NCBI GenBank assembly: GCA_019916065.1
Contig: CM034243.1
Span: 26,004,147 to 26,068,146 of the forward strand
Source: Vitellaria paradoxa
Lineage: Eukaryota; Streptophyta; Magnoliopsida; Ericales; Sapotaceae
Length of the DNA: 64,000 nucleotides
Reading direction: 5' to 3'
The position numbers and the translations under genes are program-made. This document shows positions 11,042 through 23,059 of this stretch, one piece after another (the stretch's first letter is position 1; every line of letters begins with the position of its first letter). The notes under the pieces are model-generated. The model ran no database searches, was not told where the DNA came from, and was given only the letters and a program-made list of their open reading frames with translations.

Positions 11042-14000
11042 GTTTGGATCTAATTTCTACTTTATTACCTTTCAAAAAAAAAAAAAAAAGAAAATTCTAC
11101 TTTATTGTATACCTCTCAAGTGTCGCTTGATACGAACCCCAAATAACATCACGAAAGGCCTTAATTTGGTTGTTTATTATAGTTCTCTGAGTTCTGCTAT
11201 CAGTCTGATAGCAGTCTTCGTTTTTTTTTTTTGGGGCGGGGGAGGAAGAAAGAACAGTCTTTTGTTGGCAAATAGCTATTTATGCTTTAGATCTGTCCTG
11301 GTGTATATGTCAGCTGATTTTGATTATTCACCCTGTATGCTTGGTTTTCTAGAAATCAGAGGCCAATATATTAGAAGGAAATTGGAGAGACACCTGAATT
11401 GTTCTTGTCTTTGCAATTCTATCTATATTTGAAATAGATATGGATTGTACCCATTGTGGTGGAATCATCTGGCTTACTCTGGAAGAGTCTGGATTGATAC
11501 TTCCTTTTTACAAGTATAATTTATCATCATCATCATCTTCTCCTCTATGGTTATTGAAGAAAATGCCTATGAAAACTTACTGGAAAAATAAAACTTGGAT
11601 GGTGTCGATTGCTACAATTTTTTATACTTTTTTCCCCTCAAAGGTGTTACAATCTTTTATATTCCTGTCTGTATGCTTGGTAAGAAGGAAGGGTATTCTT
11701 ATTATACCAGAAATGTTTGAAATAATGATATCCATGTTTGAGTTTCATGTTCTTGCTATTCTCCTGTCTTAAATGGATTTTGGTTGTGGGTGTTTCCAAG
11801 CATCAGATTTATGTAACATGTAAAACCCTAAAGTTTTCATTAGTTTATGGAGCTGGCAGTTTGCGGGCCATATGTTGTGCCTGAACCCGGACACTCTAGG
11901 GATCTAGGGTAAATAAAGAGTCTGTGTCTTGGAGTTGATTTAGTTGTTGCCCTTTTTACCGAGTCATATGACACGTATTCATTGCTGCATGTGAAAGCTT
12001 ATTTTTCTTCTCTCTTTTAAAAAAGTTTGGGCAATAATTTTTTTATTTGTTTTTCCGATGTCAAGGAAAACATGTTTTATCACTTGGTGGTGGGTTCAAT
12101 TTATTGTTGTGTCAAAATTTCTCCTAAATTTTAGTTTTCTTTAAGGCTATCTTTGGTTGCCAATGGGAACCGGAACACAATTTCAACGTTTGGTATGTGA
12201 AAGAAATAGAATGTGAATTCCATTTGGTAATGTTTGGTATGCATGAATTCCTTGGGGCGATACTAGTTTTTTACACTCTGTGGGTTGTGGGCTATTGTGT
12301 TGGTCCATTGGGTTTGCCCTGTGCACACTTGAAGGGAGGTGACTTCGGGTTCCCATTGTCATAACCCCCCCCCCAAAAAAAATAAAGCATTTAGTATGTA
12401 TGAATAAATTTGGGAATGTAGTGTGAATATGAGTTATAAGACTAAATTACCCTTTTTTTCTTCTGGAAACACGTTAAATTAATGAGGGCAACTTTGTCAA
12501 ATCATGCTGTAAAAAGGTTCCTCTTTATGCAAAATTTCCAAATACCACGTTGGATTTCAGAACTTAAAATTCTGCAAATATGGAAATTTTTTAGTTTAAG
12601 TTCCTTGATCAAAGATCAACCAAACATAGGAATTCCCTAGTCAGTGGGAATTCCCATTTTGGTTCCTGAATTTAATGTCCAACTAAACATAGCAATTGCA
12701 TGAAGCTTATGATACTCTTGGGGATTTCTTGTTAGGGATGTTGTCTTTGTTTGCTCATAACTTTTTTCCATTTCAGTGTGATTGTTAATGTGGAAATTTT
12801 GTTTGGCGGCTTTTGTCGCTTCTTTCAATCTTGGTTAAGGCAATTGTGCTAGCATTTTGATTATCTTTCTTTTTGTGGCAGTCTGATGAGCCTGTGGTAG
12901 AAGATGATGATGATGATGAGGACGAGGATGATGAGGATGACGAGGAGGTTGAAGGTGAGTTACCTGCCATTCAATCCTTCTAAGTTAATTACCCCAAAAA
13001 AAAAAAAAAAATCCTTCAAAAATTTTAACGGAATTTAATCCATGTTCGTCACTATATGTTTTCTTTCTTTGGCTCCTCTTACAATGTCTGCAAGTGCAAC
13101 TATCTTGATGCGTATGGTATTAGAAGTTGCTTATTAAAAAAAAAAAAACTATATTTAATTTGAGAGTTTTACGTGTTATAGCCAAAAGACAGAACATGTT
13201 GGTTTTTAACCTTGTTAAATGAAGACTCAACAGTATTGGAATCTTTTTCTCATAAGCATTTTCACCAGGCCATATTGGGCTTCAATTATTTGTATGCGTT
13301 CTGCATCATGTGGTTCTTTTTGTGTTAAACTAGCTGCTTCTATCCCCCTTCTGCCACAACTAGTAAAAACAAAAAATAAAAAATATGTGACTGATAATAT
13401 ATGAAACCCTTTCAGCTCGTCTGAGATTCCAATCGGGAGGGGTGAAAATAAAAGTGTTTTTTTCTTAGGTAATGTGGCCTTTCTTTATTTCTTTCTTATT
13501 TTTGAACAGCATAAGATTGCGAGATTCCCAATGAGAGGGGTGAAATAAATTTTGCGCTTAGTTTGTTTACACTGTTTTCCCTCGTTAATGATATACTCCA
13601 TGGCAATTTATATTTAGATTTCGAATTTTGCTTCCCATTCAAGTTATCGATACATGATTCTTTAATTAGATTTTGTATTCTTCCTGTCCATTCAAGTTAT
13701 CGAGACATAGTCTCATGTTACAGGGATTGGAAATCATTAGATTAAAATTTTCTGAAAAATAGCAGTGAAAATAAAAAGGAAAAAAATATTTTTTGGTGAG
13801 AAAACAATGAATCTTTGTCTTGAGATTTGCCTATAATTCTTTTTTTTTTTTTAAATGAAAGTGGTTTCTGGGTTGAGTGTGCATATCAGTTATTAGTGGG
13901 CCATTGGATTATTATAGCACGTTACTGTTTGTAGATAATTCAGTATTGACAAGAGCTTCCAATTCAATTAAGAAGTTATATAAATTTAAAAATAATAATA

Positions 14001-15108
14001 TTCAGTACTGACAAGAGCTTCCATATATTCCTTTTTATCGTGATCATTATTTATTGTATTATCCATATAGCATTTTGTTCATTAAGTGCCTTTGAAATAT
14101 GCAGTCACCAAAAACTTCTATTTTAGAAAGTGTTTCGACTGCTCTAAAAAGTCTTTGATACACTAGAAAATCTTTTCTTCCAAATGAGGTATTGGTTTTC
14201 AATTGCAGAAACTTGATTTCTTATTTTGAATCCTAGTTTTTTCAAATATTTGTAGATAGCCTACCAATTTTTATTTATTTATTTGTTCTAAATATTGAAC
14301 TGAGGAGCATAGGTATGACCCTTTTCTTGGGTCATTGTGGCACCCTATACTTATTTTGACAGGGTAATTTTGCAAACCTGCAACCCCCTCATAAGCTATA
14401 GATGTCAGGTAAATTTGAATATATGGAAATTGGATATATGAATATTTCCATTTATGTGTGTGTATATTCTAAACTTGTATACATATACTTTGAGCTGTCA
14501 TGCCATCTAAACTGCAAATTAAATTTCTCAGCCTCGGTTTTGTGTTGCAGGACAACAAGATGGAGATGCAAGCGGTAGGTCAAAGCAAAGCAGAAGCGAG
14601 AAGAAGAGTCGGAAAGCAATGTTGAAGCTTGGTATGAAATCTGTCCCAGGTGTCAGCCGCGTCACCGTGAAGAAGAGCAAGAATGTTGGTCGTCTTGGCC
14701 TTCTAGTTTTCTGTTTTCACGTGCTCCTATTTGTTAATGGGATTTTCATCTTACTAGTTGTTGCTTGCCTATCAGATTTTGTTTGTGATTTCAAAACCTG
14801 ATGTCTTCAAGAGCCCAACATCGGACACCTATGTTATATTTGGAGAGGCAAAGATTGAGGACTTGAGTTCGCAGCTGCAAACTCAAGCTGCGGAGCAATT
14901 CAAAGCCCCCGATCTCAGCCACGTGATTTCGAAGCCGGAGTCATCGGCCACGGCTCAGGATGATGAAGATGTGGACGAAACTGGTGTGGAGCCCAAGGAT
15001 ATCGAATTGGTGATGACCCAGGCTGGAGTCTCTAGGTCCAAAGCAGTCAAGGCTCTCAAAGCTGCAGATGGGGATATAGTTTCTGCTATTATGGAGTTGA
15101 CCAATTAA
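10948..15108 (+). CDS. Nascent polypeptide-associated complex subunit alpha-like protein
   Basis: Four coding exons: 10948-11007, 12882-12954, 14551-14684 and 14776-15108 (TAA). All introns are GT-AG and the phases fit, giving about 199 residues, normal for plant NAC-alpha. Residues 1-20 are a Met-Thr-Ala-Gln start with a short helical stretch. Residues 21-44 are an acidic run rich in Asp/Glu. Exon 3 carries the basic ribosome-contact region and the start of the NAC domain ([18 protein letters not shown]). Exon 4 carries the rest of the NAC domain ([23 protein letters not shown]) and a C-terminal UBA domain ([19 protein letters not shown]). The family binds nascent chains at the ribosome exit as a dimer with the beta subunit. 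The donor of intron 3 (GTTGGT) is weak but is the only one that joins the conserved ...[11 protein letters not shown] core. Intron 1 carries a MITE and a SINE. I see no defects and expect the gene to be active. Confidence 0.93.
11008..11040 (+). repeat. CT microsatellite at the intron 1 donor
   Basis: (CT)n starts a few bases after the exon 1 donor (GTACTCC). Such repeats are length-variable. It does not break the GT donor. Confidence 0.6.
12145..12693. mobile_element. Degraded MITE in intron 1 of the NAC-alpha gene
   Basis: The left end GGCTATCTTTGGTTGCCAA and the right end CCAACTAAACATAGC are imperfect inverted repeats. Inside, GGGAACCGGAACA near 12166 faces TTTTGGTTCCTGAA near 12658. A clear target duplication was not found. 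The end word GCTATGTTTGG is shared with the 1144 bp MITEs at 32092 and 53405, so they may be relatives. Confidence 0.45.
12250..12390 (+). mobile_element. Probable tRNA-derived SINE nested in the intronic MITE
   Basis: This GC-richer insert ends in a C-run and an A-rich tail (12365-12385). It is flanked by the near-direct repeats TTGGTATGCATGAATT (12234-12249) and TTAGTATGTATGAATA (12391-12406). The body has GGGTTTGCCCTGTGCACAC and, 30 bp on, TTCGGGTTCCCATTGTC, the latter resembling a degenerate B box of a Pol III promoter. Reading it as a SINE is inference from these marks. Confidence 0.5.
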
Positions 15109-15340
15109 GAGGAGGAAAGGGTTTGTTCTTTGAGTTACGAGAGAGATGATTAAGCAGTGTTTTTGTTTTTAAATTATGGTTTTTTTTCTTGATTATGCAT
15201 GGAGACCCCTTTTTTCATTCTCTTTTTTCAATTCTAGTTTGTTTTTCTACTGTAGTATCATTATTAACGACGGAACCTAATTGCCCCTGATAAATGAAGC
15301 TTTGTGTTTTTCTATATTTGTTTCTGCTTGGCGCTTGTGG
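15109..15340 (+). other. 3' UTR region of the NAC-alpha gene
   Basis: It follows the stop codon and contains T-rich sequence typical of plant 3' ends; TGATAAATGAAGC at about 15288 may act as the near-upstream poly(A) element. The exact cleavage site cannot be placed. Confidence 0.4.
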
Positions 15341-16684
15341 GGTGCGCGGCTTGTGAACTGGCATGCATTGATGAGAGTTTGGAGAAGGGGAGATTGGATC
15401 TTCTTATGCTATGAAGAGCATTAGGGATAATCATGAGCAGTTGGGGGCTTAGATGATGGGACAAAAGTAATATGTAGGATTGGATATAATAGGGGATTAA
15501 TTTTGTATGTAAAATTATTTTTTTGGTATTTGGTTGATAGAATATAAAGTGGAATAAAAAATATGATTTGACATGTATGTAACAGGAAATAATTTTAAAC
15601 TTTTAAATTTTGATGGAAAGCAAATATATGAGGTGGAGATATGTAATACAGCGGCCCTTATGGTGTTATTCTCTATTTTAGGGGATAAATAGTATAATCT
15701 GGAGTTTTAATATTGTAAATTAAATATGGGATTAAAGTCAACTAAGTGAAACAGTCCACTCCTCTCCAAATAGTTCCATAAACATAGACGTCTATGAATT
15801 TAGTAAAGATGTTACATAGGTTTAAAATTTTTCCATTAATTAAAGGACTACATGATCTCTTGACAATACTTCAAAGTGCTGAAGATGAGATTAGACTAAT
15901 AGAAGAGTCTTCGTGCTACGTTTCTTCGTACTAGGGTGATTTCAGGCTAGCGGGGCTTACATCATGCATAGGAATCATAGTTTATCCATTTTACCTCAAT
16001 CTTAATCTGACAAGTTTGTAATTTAAATAAGAAAATTATGAGGAGTGTGGTAGAAATAATCAGGGAAAAAATTTGTAATTTAAATAATATAATTTGGAGA
16101 AGGAAAGAAATAACAAGGGAACATAAGGCAACATGTAGAAATGTTAAAATTACTTAATTGTATCAGTGGGTACTTCCTTGTATCTAGTAGATACTCGTTT
16201 TACTTGTTTCTTTCGAATATGATATGGTGATATTAATAATAAAGACGGGTATGAGAATTTTAAAGTGTTTCCTATAAGTTATATATTTTATAACTTGTTA
16301 TTATGATTGGCTAGTAAATGAGGGACAAGAAATTTTTCTTGTCTACCTAACGGGAATCAATATGAAGGAAATTTTAATTTCCAAAATAGAGACGGGGAAG
16401 AGTATTGATAAAGGGGGATGGGGACAGAAAAAGTGATACCCATTCCATATTGGTCACGATGACATTTTTATTAGAATGGGAATTGCTCTTGGGGGTATTG
16501 AGGCCTGACCATAAAGGCTTGTATTTTAGATGTGATTCTAATGACGTCAAATAAGGAGTTGGTTTGGACTCGGACTTTGGTGAAGGGAATCATGCAATTG
16601 ATGGGCTTGATGTAGCTTTATTTAATCAACGATATCTTTAGCACTATGGAGTTGATATTAGCTGTAAGAAGAAAATTGTTGCTC
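15341..16684. other. Intergenic DNA
   Basis: No gene recognised. A segment at about 15480-15660 (GGGATTAATTTTGTATG..., ACAGGAAATAATTTTAAAC) resembles sequence at 27399-27530 and 48663-48780 in the ZRF1 leader introns, so it is probably another copy of a dispersed repeat. Its ends are not clear. Confidence 0.4.
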
Positions 16685-16997
16685 TGTTAAAAATTAATGC
16701 ATCTTACATGTAATTTTGTTTTGCTTTTCGTTTTACCAAGTCAAATAATACAGTTCCTATTTTATGGTTAGACTGACTTAGTAGATAGTGGTAGGGTTTT
16801 CTGTTAGTGGTTGGAGGATTTTTAGGAGGTAGAGTTAGTGGATCATGTATCTATATATATGTTTTATGTCTGATGAAATTTTCAATTAAAGAAGTCTCAA
16901 AAATAATTTCCTTTGTATTTTTCGTTTCCTTTATTATACTGCAAATTCTTTCTCTCTCTTTCTCTCTGTTTTATTTATTTATTTATTTATTTTTACA
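16685..16997 (+). repeat. 5' LTR of a Copia element
   Basis: It starts TGTTAAAAATTAATG, ends TTTTTACA, contains a TATA-like CTATATATATG at about 16851, and is directly followed by the degenerate initiator-Met primer site TGATATTAGAGC at 16998-17009 (consensus TGGTATCAGAGC). No matching 3' LTR was seen, so the left border rests on TG and position only. Confidence 0.6.
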
Positions 16998-18040
16998 TGA
17001 TATTAGAGCTGCCAAGTTGAGGCACTTATATTGCATTTTTTCCTTCTCCTTGTCTATCAAGCTATTGTTTATCTTTTGTTGGAGGAGATTGAAAGTTGTG
17101 GAGAGAAAGATTTTGTTCAACAATATGGAGTTAGCAAATGGGGAAAATGTTTCAAATACATTGTATGGTGTCGAGAAGCTTGTAGGCACAAACTATAACT
17201 ATTGGAAATTGTGTATGGAGGCCTATCTTCAAGGTCAAGACTTGTGGGAACTAGTTGGTGCTAATGTAGAAATTCCAGAAGATACTCCTGTAAATGCTGA
17301 ATCATTGAGGAAATGAAAGATAAAGTGCGATAAAGCTCCGTTGGCTTTGAGAACATCAATTAGCAAGGAGTTCATTGATCACATTCGTGATGTTAGTTCA
17401 CTAAAAGAAGTTTGGGAGACACTTGAGAGCCTATTTTCTAAAAAGAATACAGCAATGTAATAACTACTGGAGAATGAATTGGCAATGCTAACACAAGAAG
17501 GTGTGTCTATTTCTAAATATTTCTTACGGGTTGTGCTGAAACTTCAGAATTAGATGTGGATGAGAAAATCAATGAAGCAAGATTGTGCTAGTTTCTTATT
17601 CGAGGTTTGAAGACTGAATATACTCCTTTTGTTACTTCTATTCAGGGATGGGCCAATTAACCTTCAGTTGAAGAATTAGAGAATTTGCTTTCCAATCGAG
17701 AGGCTTTGGCAATGCAAATGGCAAAGAATTCTGATTCAAATCCTATTCTTTTCTCAAAAGGGTAGCATAATAAGAAGAACACATTAGCAATTAAGAAACA
17801 AACATAATGAAAAATAGTCAAGTGCGGTGAAAGCTACTGGTGGCAGTTTACAGAATAACAGTCCCATCAAGTGCTATAGATGTGGGAAACTTGGTCGCAT
17901 CAAGAAAATTGTAGAGTGAAGCTTTCTAAAGCAAAAGTCGCAACTGAAAATGAAGGAGGTGAACAACCAAAATGGGAGTAATGCTTCACTACAAAATTAG
18001 TTGAAGGACGAGACAATGTTGTTGCTAAATTAATACTAGC
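16998..18040 (+). pseudogene. Copia gag remnant
   Basis: Gag starts at ATG 17125 and reads well to a stop at 17314-17316 (NYNYWKLCMEAYLQGQDLW, typical of the UBN2/gag domain). Further pieces follow in shifting frames: the FIDHIRDVSSLKEVWETLES region near 17370-17430, a VEELENLLSNREALAMQM region near 17668-17720, and a zinc-knuckle start CYRCGKLG at about 17872. In the knuckle the His codon has become Arg and a one-base loss precedes the last Cys. Several in-frame stops confirm that it is dead. No pol was found downstream, where a different element begins. Confidence 0.8.
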
Positions 18041-18059
18041 TCAAGCCTTTTTCAACCAT

Positions 18060-19524
18060 GAGAGCTGCACATAATATTATACATTTATACACCTTTTTAA
18101 TGTGCTAATTACATAAATACATTCACTTAAAACTTGGCTTTATTGCATATTTCTCATACACTTATGTTTTGTGTTGATTGCAATTTTCAAGAATTAATTC
18201 TAGGCAATTGAAGGTCTAATCAACATAAAAATGTAAGTAGAAGAGTCTCGTATGAATGAAAGATGAAAAGAGAAAGGAAAAGAGTTTCAAAAGGACAAAG
18301 AAATGAAGTGTTGAGAATATGATGCGAATCAAGGTTCAAACAACAGAAGGTGGAGCATCAAAAGGCCAAAAAAGTGTCTAAGGCATGAAATGGTGCGAGC
18401 AAAGGTTCAAACCATGCCTTGTTCGCACCTTTGTTCGAACAATAGTGGGTAGGTCAATTTCAAAGTTTGAAATTTTTCTAAGGCATGAGGAAATGGTGCG
18501 AACAAAGGTTCAAACCAGACCTTGTTTGCAACTTTGTTCAAACAATAGAAAAGTAGCAACTTCAGAATTTAAAAATTTGTCTACGTATGGAAGCATGGTG
18601 TGAACCTTTGTTCGAACCATGTGAGCTTTTACAGAATTTTGTAATTTTTAATTAGTTTTAAAGGCTATTTGGTTGTTCCAAACAATTAGGTTGTGTTATA
18701 AATAGAGGGTAATTGCTGAGACAAAGAGAGAGGAGACATTCATATACATATATACAGTAGAGTAGATATATATCTTGTAGAGAGAGAATTTAGATCCTGT
18801 TTGGTAGATAGAAAATTTCATTTTCCTTTCAATTTCTCTTGTCACCAACATATATCTACTATTGTTCTTAATTGTGCTTCAATGTTCAATTTCTTGTAGA
18901 TTTGTAATGAATAATGATTAGTTCATTTAGATCCTTTGAAATTACTAGTTGATATTTATTGATTAACTCTTGATTGCATATTTATGTACATTATATGTGA
19001 GTTACTTAGTTAGAATATTCATGCCAATCTTAAGGATTTTGTATGTGGATTGCCACATAGAATTTTCTTATATTCTATATGGATTATTGTACTCCAAGTG
19101 TTTGATCTAGAGATTCAACCAAGTGAACTTGATTTTACAACCAAATTGATTAATCATTGTTCTCCTTGAAAATCCATAGAAATCACTACTTGAATTGGTT
19201 TGATCCAAGACCTTTTTATAGTTGTTATAGCTGTATTAAATTTTCTATTGCAAGTTTCTAAATTGGATTTAATTGCCATCGCCTAGGTGTTTGATGAAAT
19301 GCCTAGGTAGGTTTTATTTTCAAAATTCAAATCAATTTCTTTTTTTTTTTTTTTTTTTTTTGTGACACTAACTAATTCAGAGAAGAAGAATTGTGAGTTT
19401 ACTACGTCTCTCCCTGTGGGTACGATTGATATTTCACCATTTACAAATTTAAATTACCACAACTAATCACTTTGCACTTGGGGTGTATTTGCTTCTCTCT
19501 ATCATCGAGAGAAGATGATAAGCA
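18060..19524 (+). repeat. 5' LTR of an Athila/Tat-type Ty3/gypsy element
   Basis: The right end is well fixed: ...GATAAGCA at 19517-19524 followed four bases later by the primer site. The stretch TCTCCCTGTGGGTACGAT at about 19407 is common near the ends of such LTRs. The left end is uncertain, somewhere near 18050-18120. No second LTR was found. Confidence 0.55.
18385..18625. repeat. Repeats with palindromic character inside the LTR
   Basis: The word GGTGCGAACAAAGGTTC occurs at about 18390 and 18494. Each is followed by a near-complementary GTTCGCACCTTTGTTCGAAC or its decayed form, and a third version lies at 18598-18620. The spacing is about 105 bp, with each repeat able to form a short hairpin. 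Confidence 0.6.
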
Positions 19525-19528
19525 ATTT

Positions 19529-19545
19529 TGGCGCCGTTACCGGGA
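19529..19545 (+). other. Primer binding site for tRNA-Asp
   Basis: TGGCGCCGTTACCGGGA matches the complement of the 3' end of plant tRNA-Asp (TGGCGCCGTTGCCGGGGA) with one substitution. This primer is used by Athila/Tat-type plant Ty3/gypsy elements. Confidence 0.75.
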
Positions 19546-19795
19546 AAAACAATTATTTGCGCACAATTCGGAGTTAGGATTGAATTGTCTCGAGCAATTG
19601 AGAATATTCTTTCTATCTCTATTCTCTTAGTTAGTGGTTTTTCTTTTTTTCTTTTCGCATTGTATTATGTTGTATTTGCTTGCCATTTAGTTAGTTTGCA
19701 TTGCATTTAGTTTAGTTTGCATATTTAGCTTAATCTTTCAATTGTTATTTCTTTTCTTCAATTCTTACATTTTAACGCTGAACATAGATTTCAAT

Positions 19796-20800
19796 GTATG
19801 CACATATGGTTCACCCAGCGCCACCCCCTTGCATGTTAGTTATCTAGAGGAAATTTATGGCATACACTTTGTTCTAGAAACCACACATATGCTACTATCA
19901 TATTTTGGGCATAAGCATGAGGACCCTCAAGTCCATCTTGAAAATTTTAAGTTAGCTTGTATGTATAGAACTAATGATTGCTTAGTTGATGTTTTTATGA
20001 TAAAATTTTCCCTATGTCTTTATATGAGTGGCGTTAGATTGGTAATATGCTATTCATTCACTTATGCAATTTTGAGAGAATTTGTCAAATGCATTTTTTT
20101 TTTTCACTTTTCCACCATGCATGGGATATACATCCTCCAATTTTAATTAATTTTTTTTTATCAAAAAGAGGGTGAAATGTTCTATGAATGTTGGGAAAGG
20201 TTCAACAATATTTACAATCCTACCCAATCCATCATTTAGAGTTGGTGTGCATTTTGAGTTGTTTCTTTCATAGTTTGTGTCCAAACACACGCCACACTCT
20301 TGATGAAATTCTTGATCTTACACCAGACATGACATGGTTCTATCTGAGCGTGGCCTGTAGCTTAGTGGTTAAGAGTATCTCCTGCCTGCTCATGACTCGT
20401 GTTCGAGTCTTCCCCCTCCCCCTTATAAAAAAAAAAACTTTTCCTTTAAAAAAAAAAATGACATGGTTCTATCTTGAGTCCTTTTATGAAAACTTGAGAC
20501 TTAAGGGAAATTTTGAGATACTTACCAAAAAAAGAAAAAGGAAAATTTTGAGCATATTATTACATTTAGCATTTGTGACTCCCTTTCAAATGCCAATTCT
20601 ACATGCTCACACCTAACTCCACTTATAGAGACTGAACATTATGATCATGAGATGTCACTTGCATATGATATCTTACCTTTAGAGTCTACAATAGAGACTT
20701 GCTCTAGCTTAGACACACTCCTTAAAATTTTTCTAGAAACTTGTCCCTGTGTCCTTGAACATTCATTGAGTAAAACACCTTTTAAGGGTCTTGAGGGAAA
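19796..20800 (+). pseudogene. Decayed gag of the Athila/Tat-type element
   Basis: The stretch HEDPQVHLENFKLACMY near 19917-19966 matches the gag pattern DPH.HLE.F...C. Downstream, in another frame, GEMFYECWERFNNIYNP at about 20171-20222 corresponds to the usual GE..YEAWERFK motif of this gag, and CVQTHATLL follows near 20276. Stops and shifts are frequent. A SINE interrupts it at 20346. No protease or reverse transcriptase was recognised after it. Confidence 0.65.
20346..20457 (+). mobile_element. tRNA-derived SINE
   Basis: The 112 bp insert is flanked by a 17 bp direct repeat, ATGACATGGTTCTATCT, at 20329-20345 and 20458-20474. The body has a Pol III A box (TAGCTTAGTGGTTAAGAG, about 20358-20375) and a B box (GTGTTCGAGTC, about 20399-20409), then a C/T-rich stretch and two A-rich runs forming the tail. 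Perfect flanks suggest a more recent insertion than the decayed gag around it. It is not a functional tRNA gene: the stems do not close like a cloverleaf. Confidence 0.85.
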
Positions 20801-20819
20801 TAGTGACGTTATAAATTTC

Positions 20820-21629
20820 TAGACTTGTGCAGGGGTTGGTTATTCACTTCCAGTAAGCTAGTAACCTACGGGGTTGAGATAGAATCCAGTATGGCATTGT
20901 GTTGCTCCCGTGGTTTAAACCCAGGTGGTAGATGCTAATGGCATAGTATTACATCTAAAGTTTTGGCATAGGTGGCAGACACATTTAGCCGTGGTTTTCC
21001 CTAGCTTGACTATAGAGACTGACACCACCATGAGATGGTGTTTGGGATAGGGCCCTGTAGCCATAGGCCCATCTAGCTGAGTTCCTAGACCTGCGGTTGT
21101 GTTATATGTTAGTTTACGTTACTACATGTTGATGCTGGTTTAGTTACTATGATGATAGTGTGTATTATGCTTTCTGTTTTGTTATTACTATCATATGCAT
21201 AATAAAGCATGTTTAGGACATATTATATGTTTAGTTATATAGTGAGCACCGGTTATTAGTGCTTACTCTCCAACAGATTTCATTGTAGGTCCAGATATTA
21301 GCGGACCAGCAAGACTCACGAAGCATTAGGCTTAGTTTTATTTAAACATTTCTTTTATTGTGTATATTTTATTCTTTGAGTCAATGTACATTTTGTATTA
21401 ATCTTCTTTTCATGTCTTAGATGTGAGACAATTGTTTATTTTATATTGTATTGTATAGCCTTGCTGAGCCTAGTTTTGCATATTTATTGAAGCATTGTTT
21501 CCTAATGTATGGTTGAGACTTTATTATGTTATTTTGGGCTAGTTATGGTTTTTCGCTTCTATTGAGAGTTGTGTATAATTTTATGTATTGTATCTCACAA
21601 CCTCGAAGTATAAGGTTCGGGGTGTGACA
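20820..21629 (+). repeat. 3' part of a chromovirus-type LTR
   Basis: It ends AAGGTTCGGGGTGTGACA at 21612-21629, the usual 3' end of Tekay/Del-like Ty3/gypsy LTRs. Upstream, GTGCTTACTCTCC...GTAGGTCCAGATATTAGCGGAC near 21257-21306 resembles the R region of such LTRs. The 5' start (TGTAA...CCC) is missing, so it is a truncated LTR. The 5' limit is approximate. Confidence 0.55.
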
Positions 21630-23059
21630 GTTATGCTCAAGAGTGTTCAGAAATTAAACATTTAACGTTTCAACCCTATCCTCCATTCTACCTCTAACCT
21701 TGGGAACTAGTTAAATTTAGTAATGTGAATATAATGATATGTGAATCCACCACACTCCATATAACTTGATCACACACACGACATCTTTTCAAATACTACT
21801 TATATCCATGCATTGTGGTGTTACTACCTTCAAAATATACATGCCTTTTTAGAGAACACCACAACTAAGAGGTATGAAGGTCTACCATATCCGAATATAA
21901 TCTGGAGCCACCAACTATATAGCAATACAAAAGATGGGAAACAAACCTATACCAAATATCAATAATGTCTAAATTTCCAGCATGAGTGTCATTAACCAAA
22001 ATCATATCATAGCCAGTGTGTCATTTTCATGTTATTCAAAACATAATGAATATTGTATAATCACGTTATAACTTCCAATATCATATATGTTTTATATGTA
22101 TTGCTTCCATAATTTAAAATTAATCCTTTTATTTTACTAATTCATTAAACTTGTAGCTTATACATAAGTAATTCATCAGAAACATTGTAAAACATTAATC
22201 ATGAGATTAAGACAATTGAAAACATAACAAGTTAACATGATAATTTAAACATAGTTTAATATATGAATAAACGTTGATATCAAATAATTGCAAATAGGAT
22301 AAATAGAAAAATCTAATAATTTATTATTTACATAATCTTTTATTTATACCCTGCAAAATATCCAAATGGATCAGGACAAGTGAGGGAAAGAAATCAAGTC
22401 AAGGAAAATAACTAGAGAAGGATAAAGAGATAGGAATGTCTGGACCTTCATTTAAAATTGTGAGTTTAATATAAATAAGCATAGATACTGAATTTAATAT
22501 GTTTCAGTTATTCCTAAAGGAATAAATATTTTAAATTATAGCTAATTTCACATATGTAAAGCTTCAATTTTAATGAACCCTAAATCTATCAAAATCAAAG
22601 GTGCTGGATGTTCGAAATAAAATCCAAATAGTTGGGCATGAAGATTCTTAGGAATTTACATACAATTTGAAAATTTATGAAATTTAGCTTGGTACATTGT
22701 ATATATGTGTGTTGTTGTTAGAAAGATGTCCAAAATTTAAATAAATTTCTAAATAGAGATTTTTATAAAAAAAAAGGGATGATTGTCTATGTAGGAGCTA
22801 AATAGAGACAATATTCTAAATAAAATTTTATGTAAAATAGCGTATAAATTTAATTTTTACGAGTTATATATCTCTAAAAACTAGTTTTCAAGGGTTACAT
22901 TTCACTTATTTGTATAGTTTCAAAATTGCATGTAACAAAAGCCAAAAATAGTATCAAGGACAACCCTTTGTCTAATTTGATGCTCATTTAGTGTTTTTTA
23001 GCATAACTTTTGACTTAAAAGTTGGATTAATGTGATTTGTTTTGGGTTGGAAAAAGATT
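21630..23059. other. Intergenic DNA left of duplicated block A
   Basis: AT-rich, no open frame worth reporting, no clear element ends. The duplicated block begins near 23060. Confidence 0.45.

Noticed and set aside
16807..17316. 169-residue protein starting at 16807
   Set aside because: Its first two thirds are Copia LTR and untranslated leader; gag proper begins at ATG 17125.
20346..20425. tRNA gene
   Set aside because: A and B boxes are present, but there is no cloverleaf and the segment is flanked by a 17 bp duplication with an A-rich tail, so it is a SINE.
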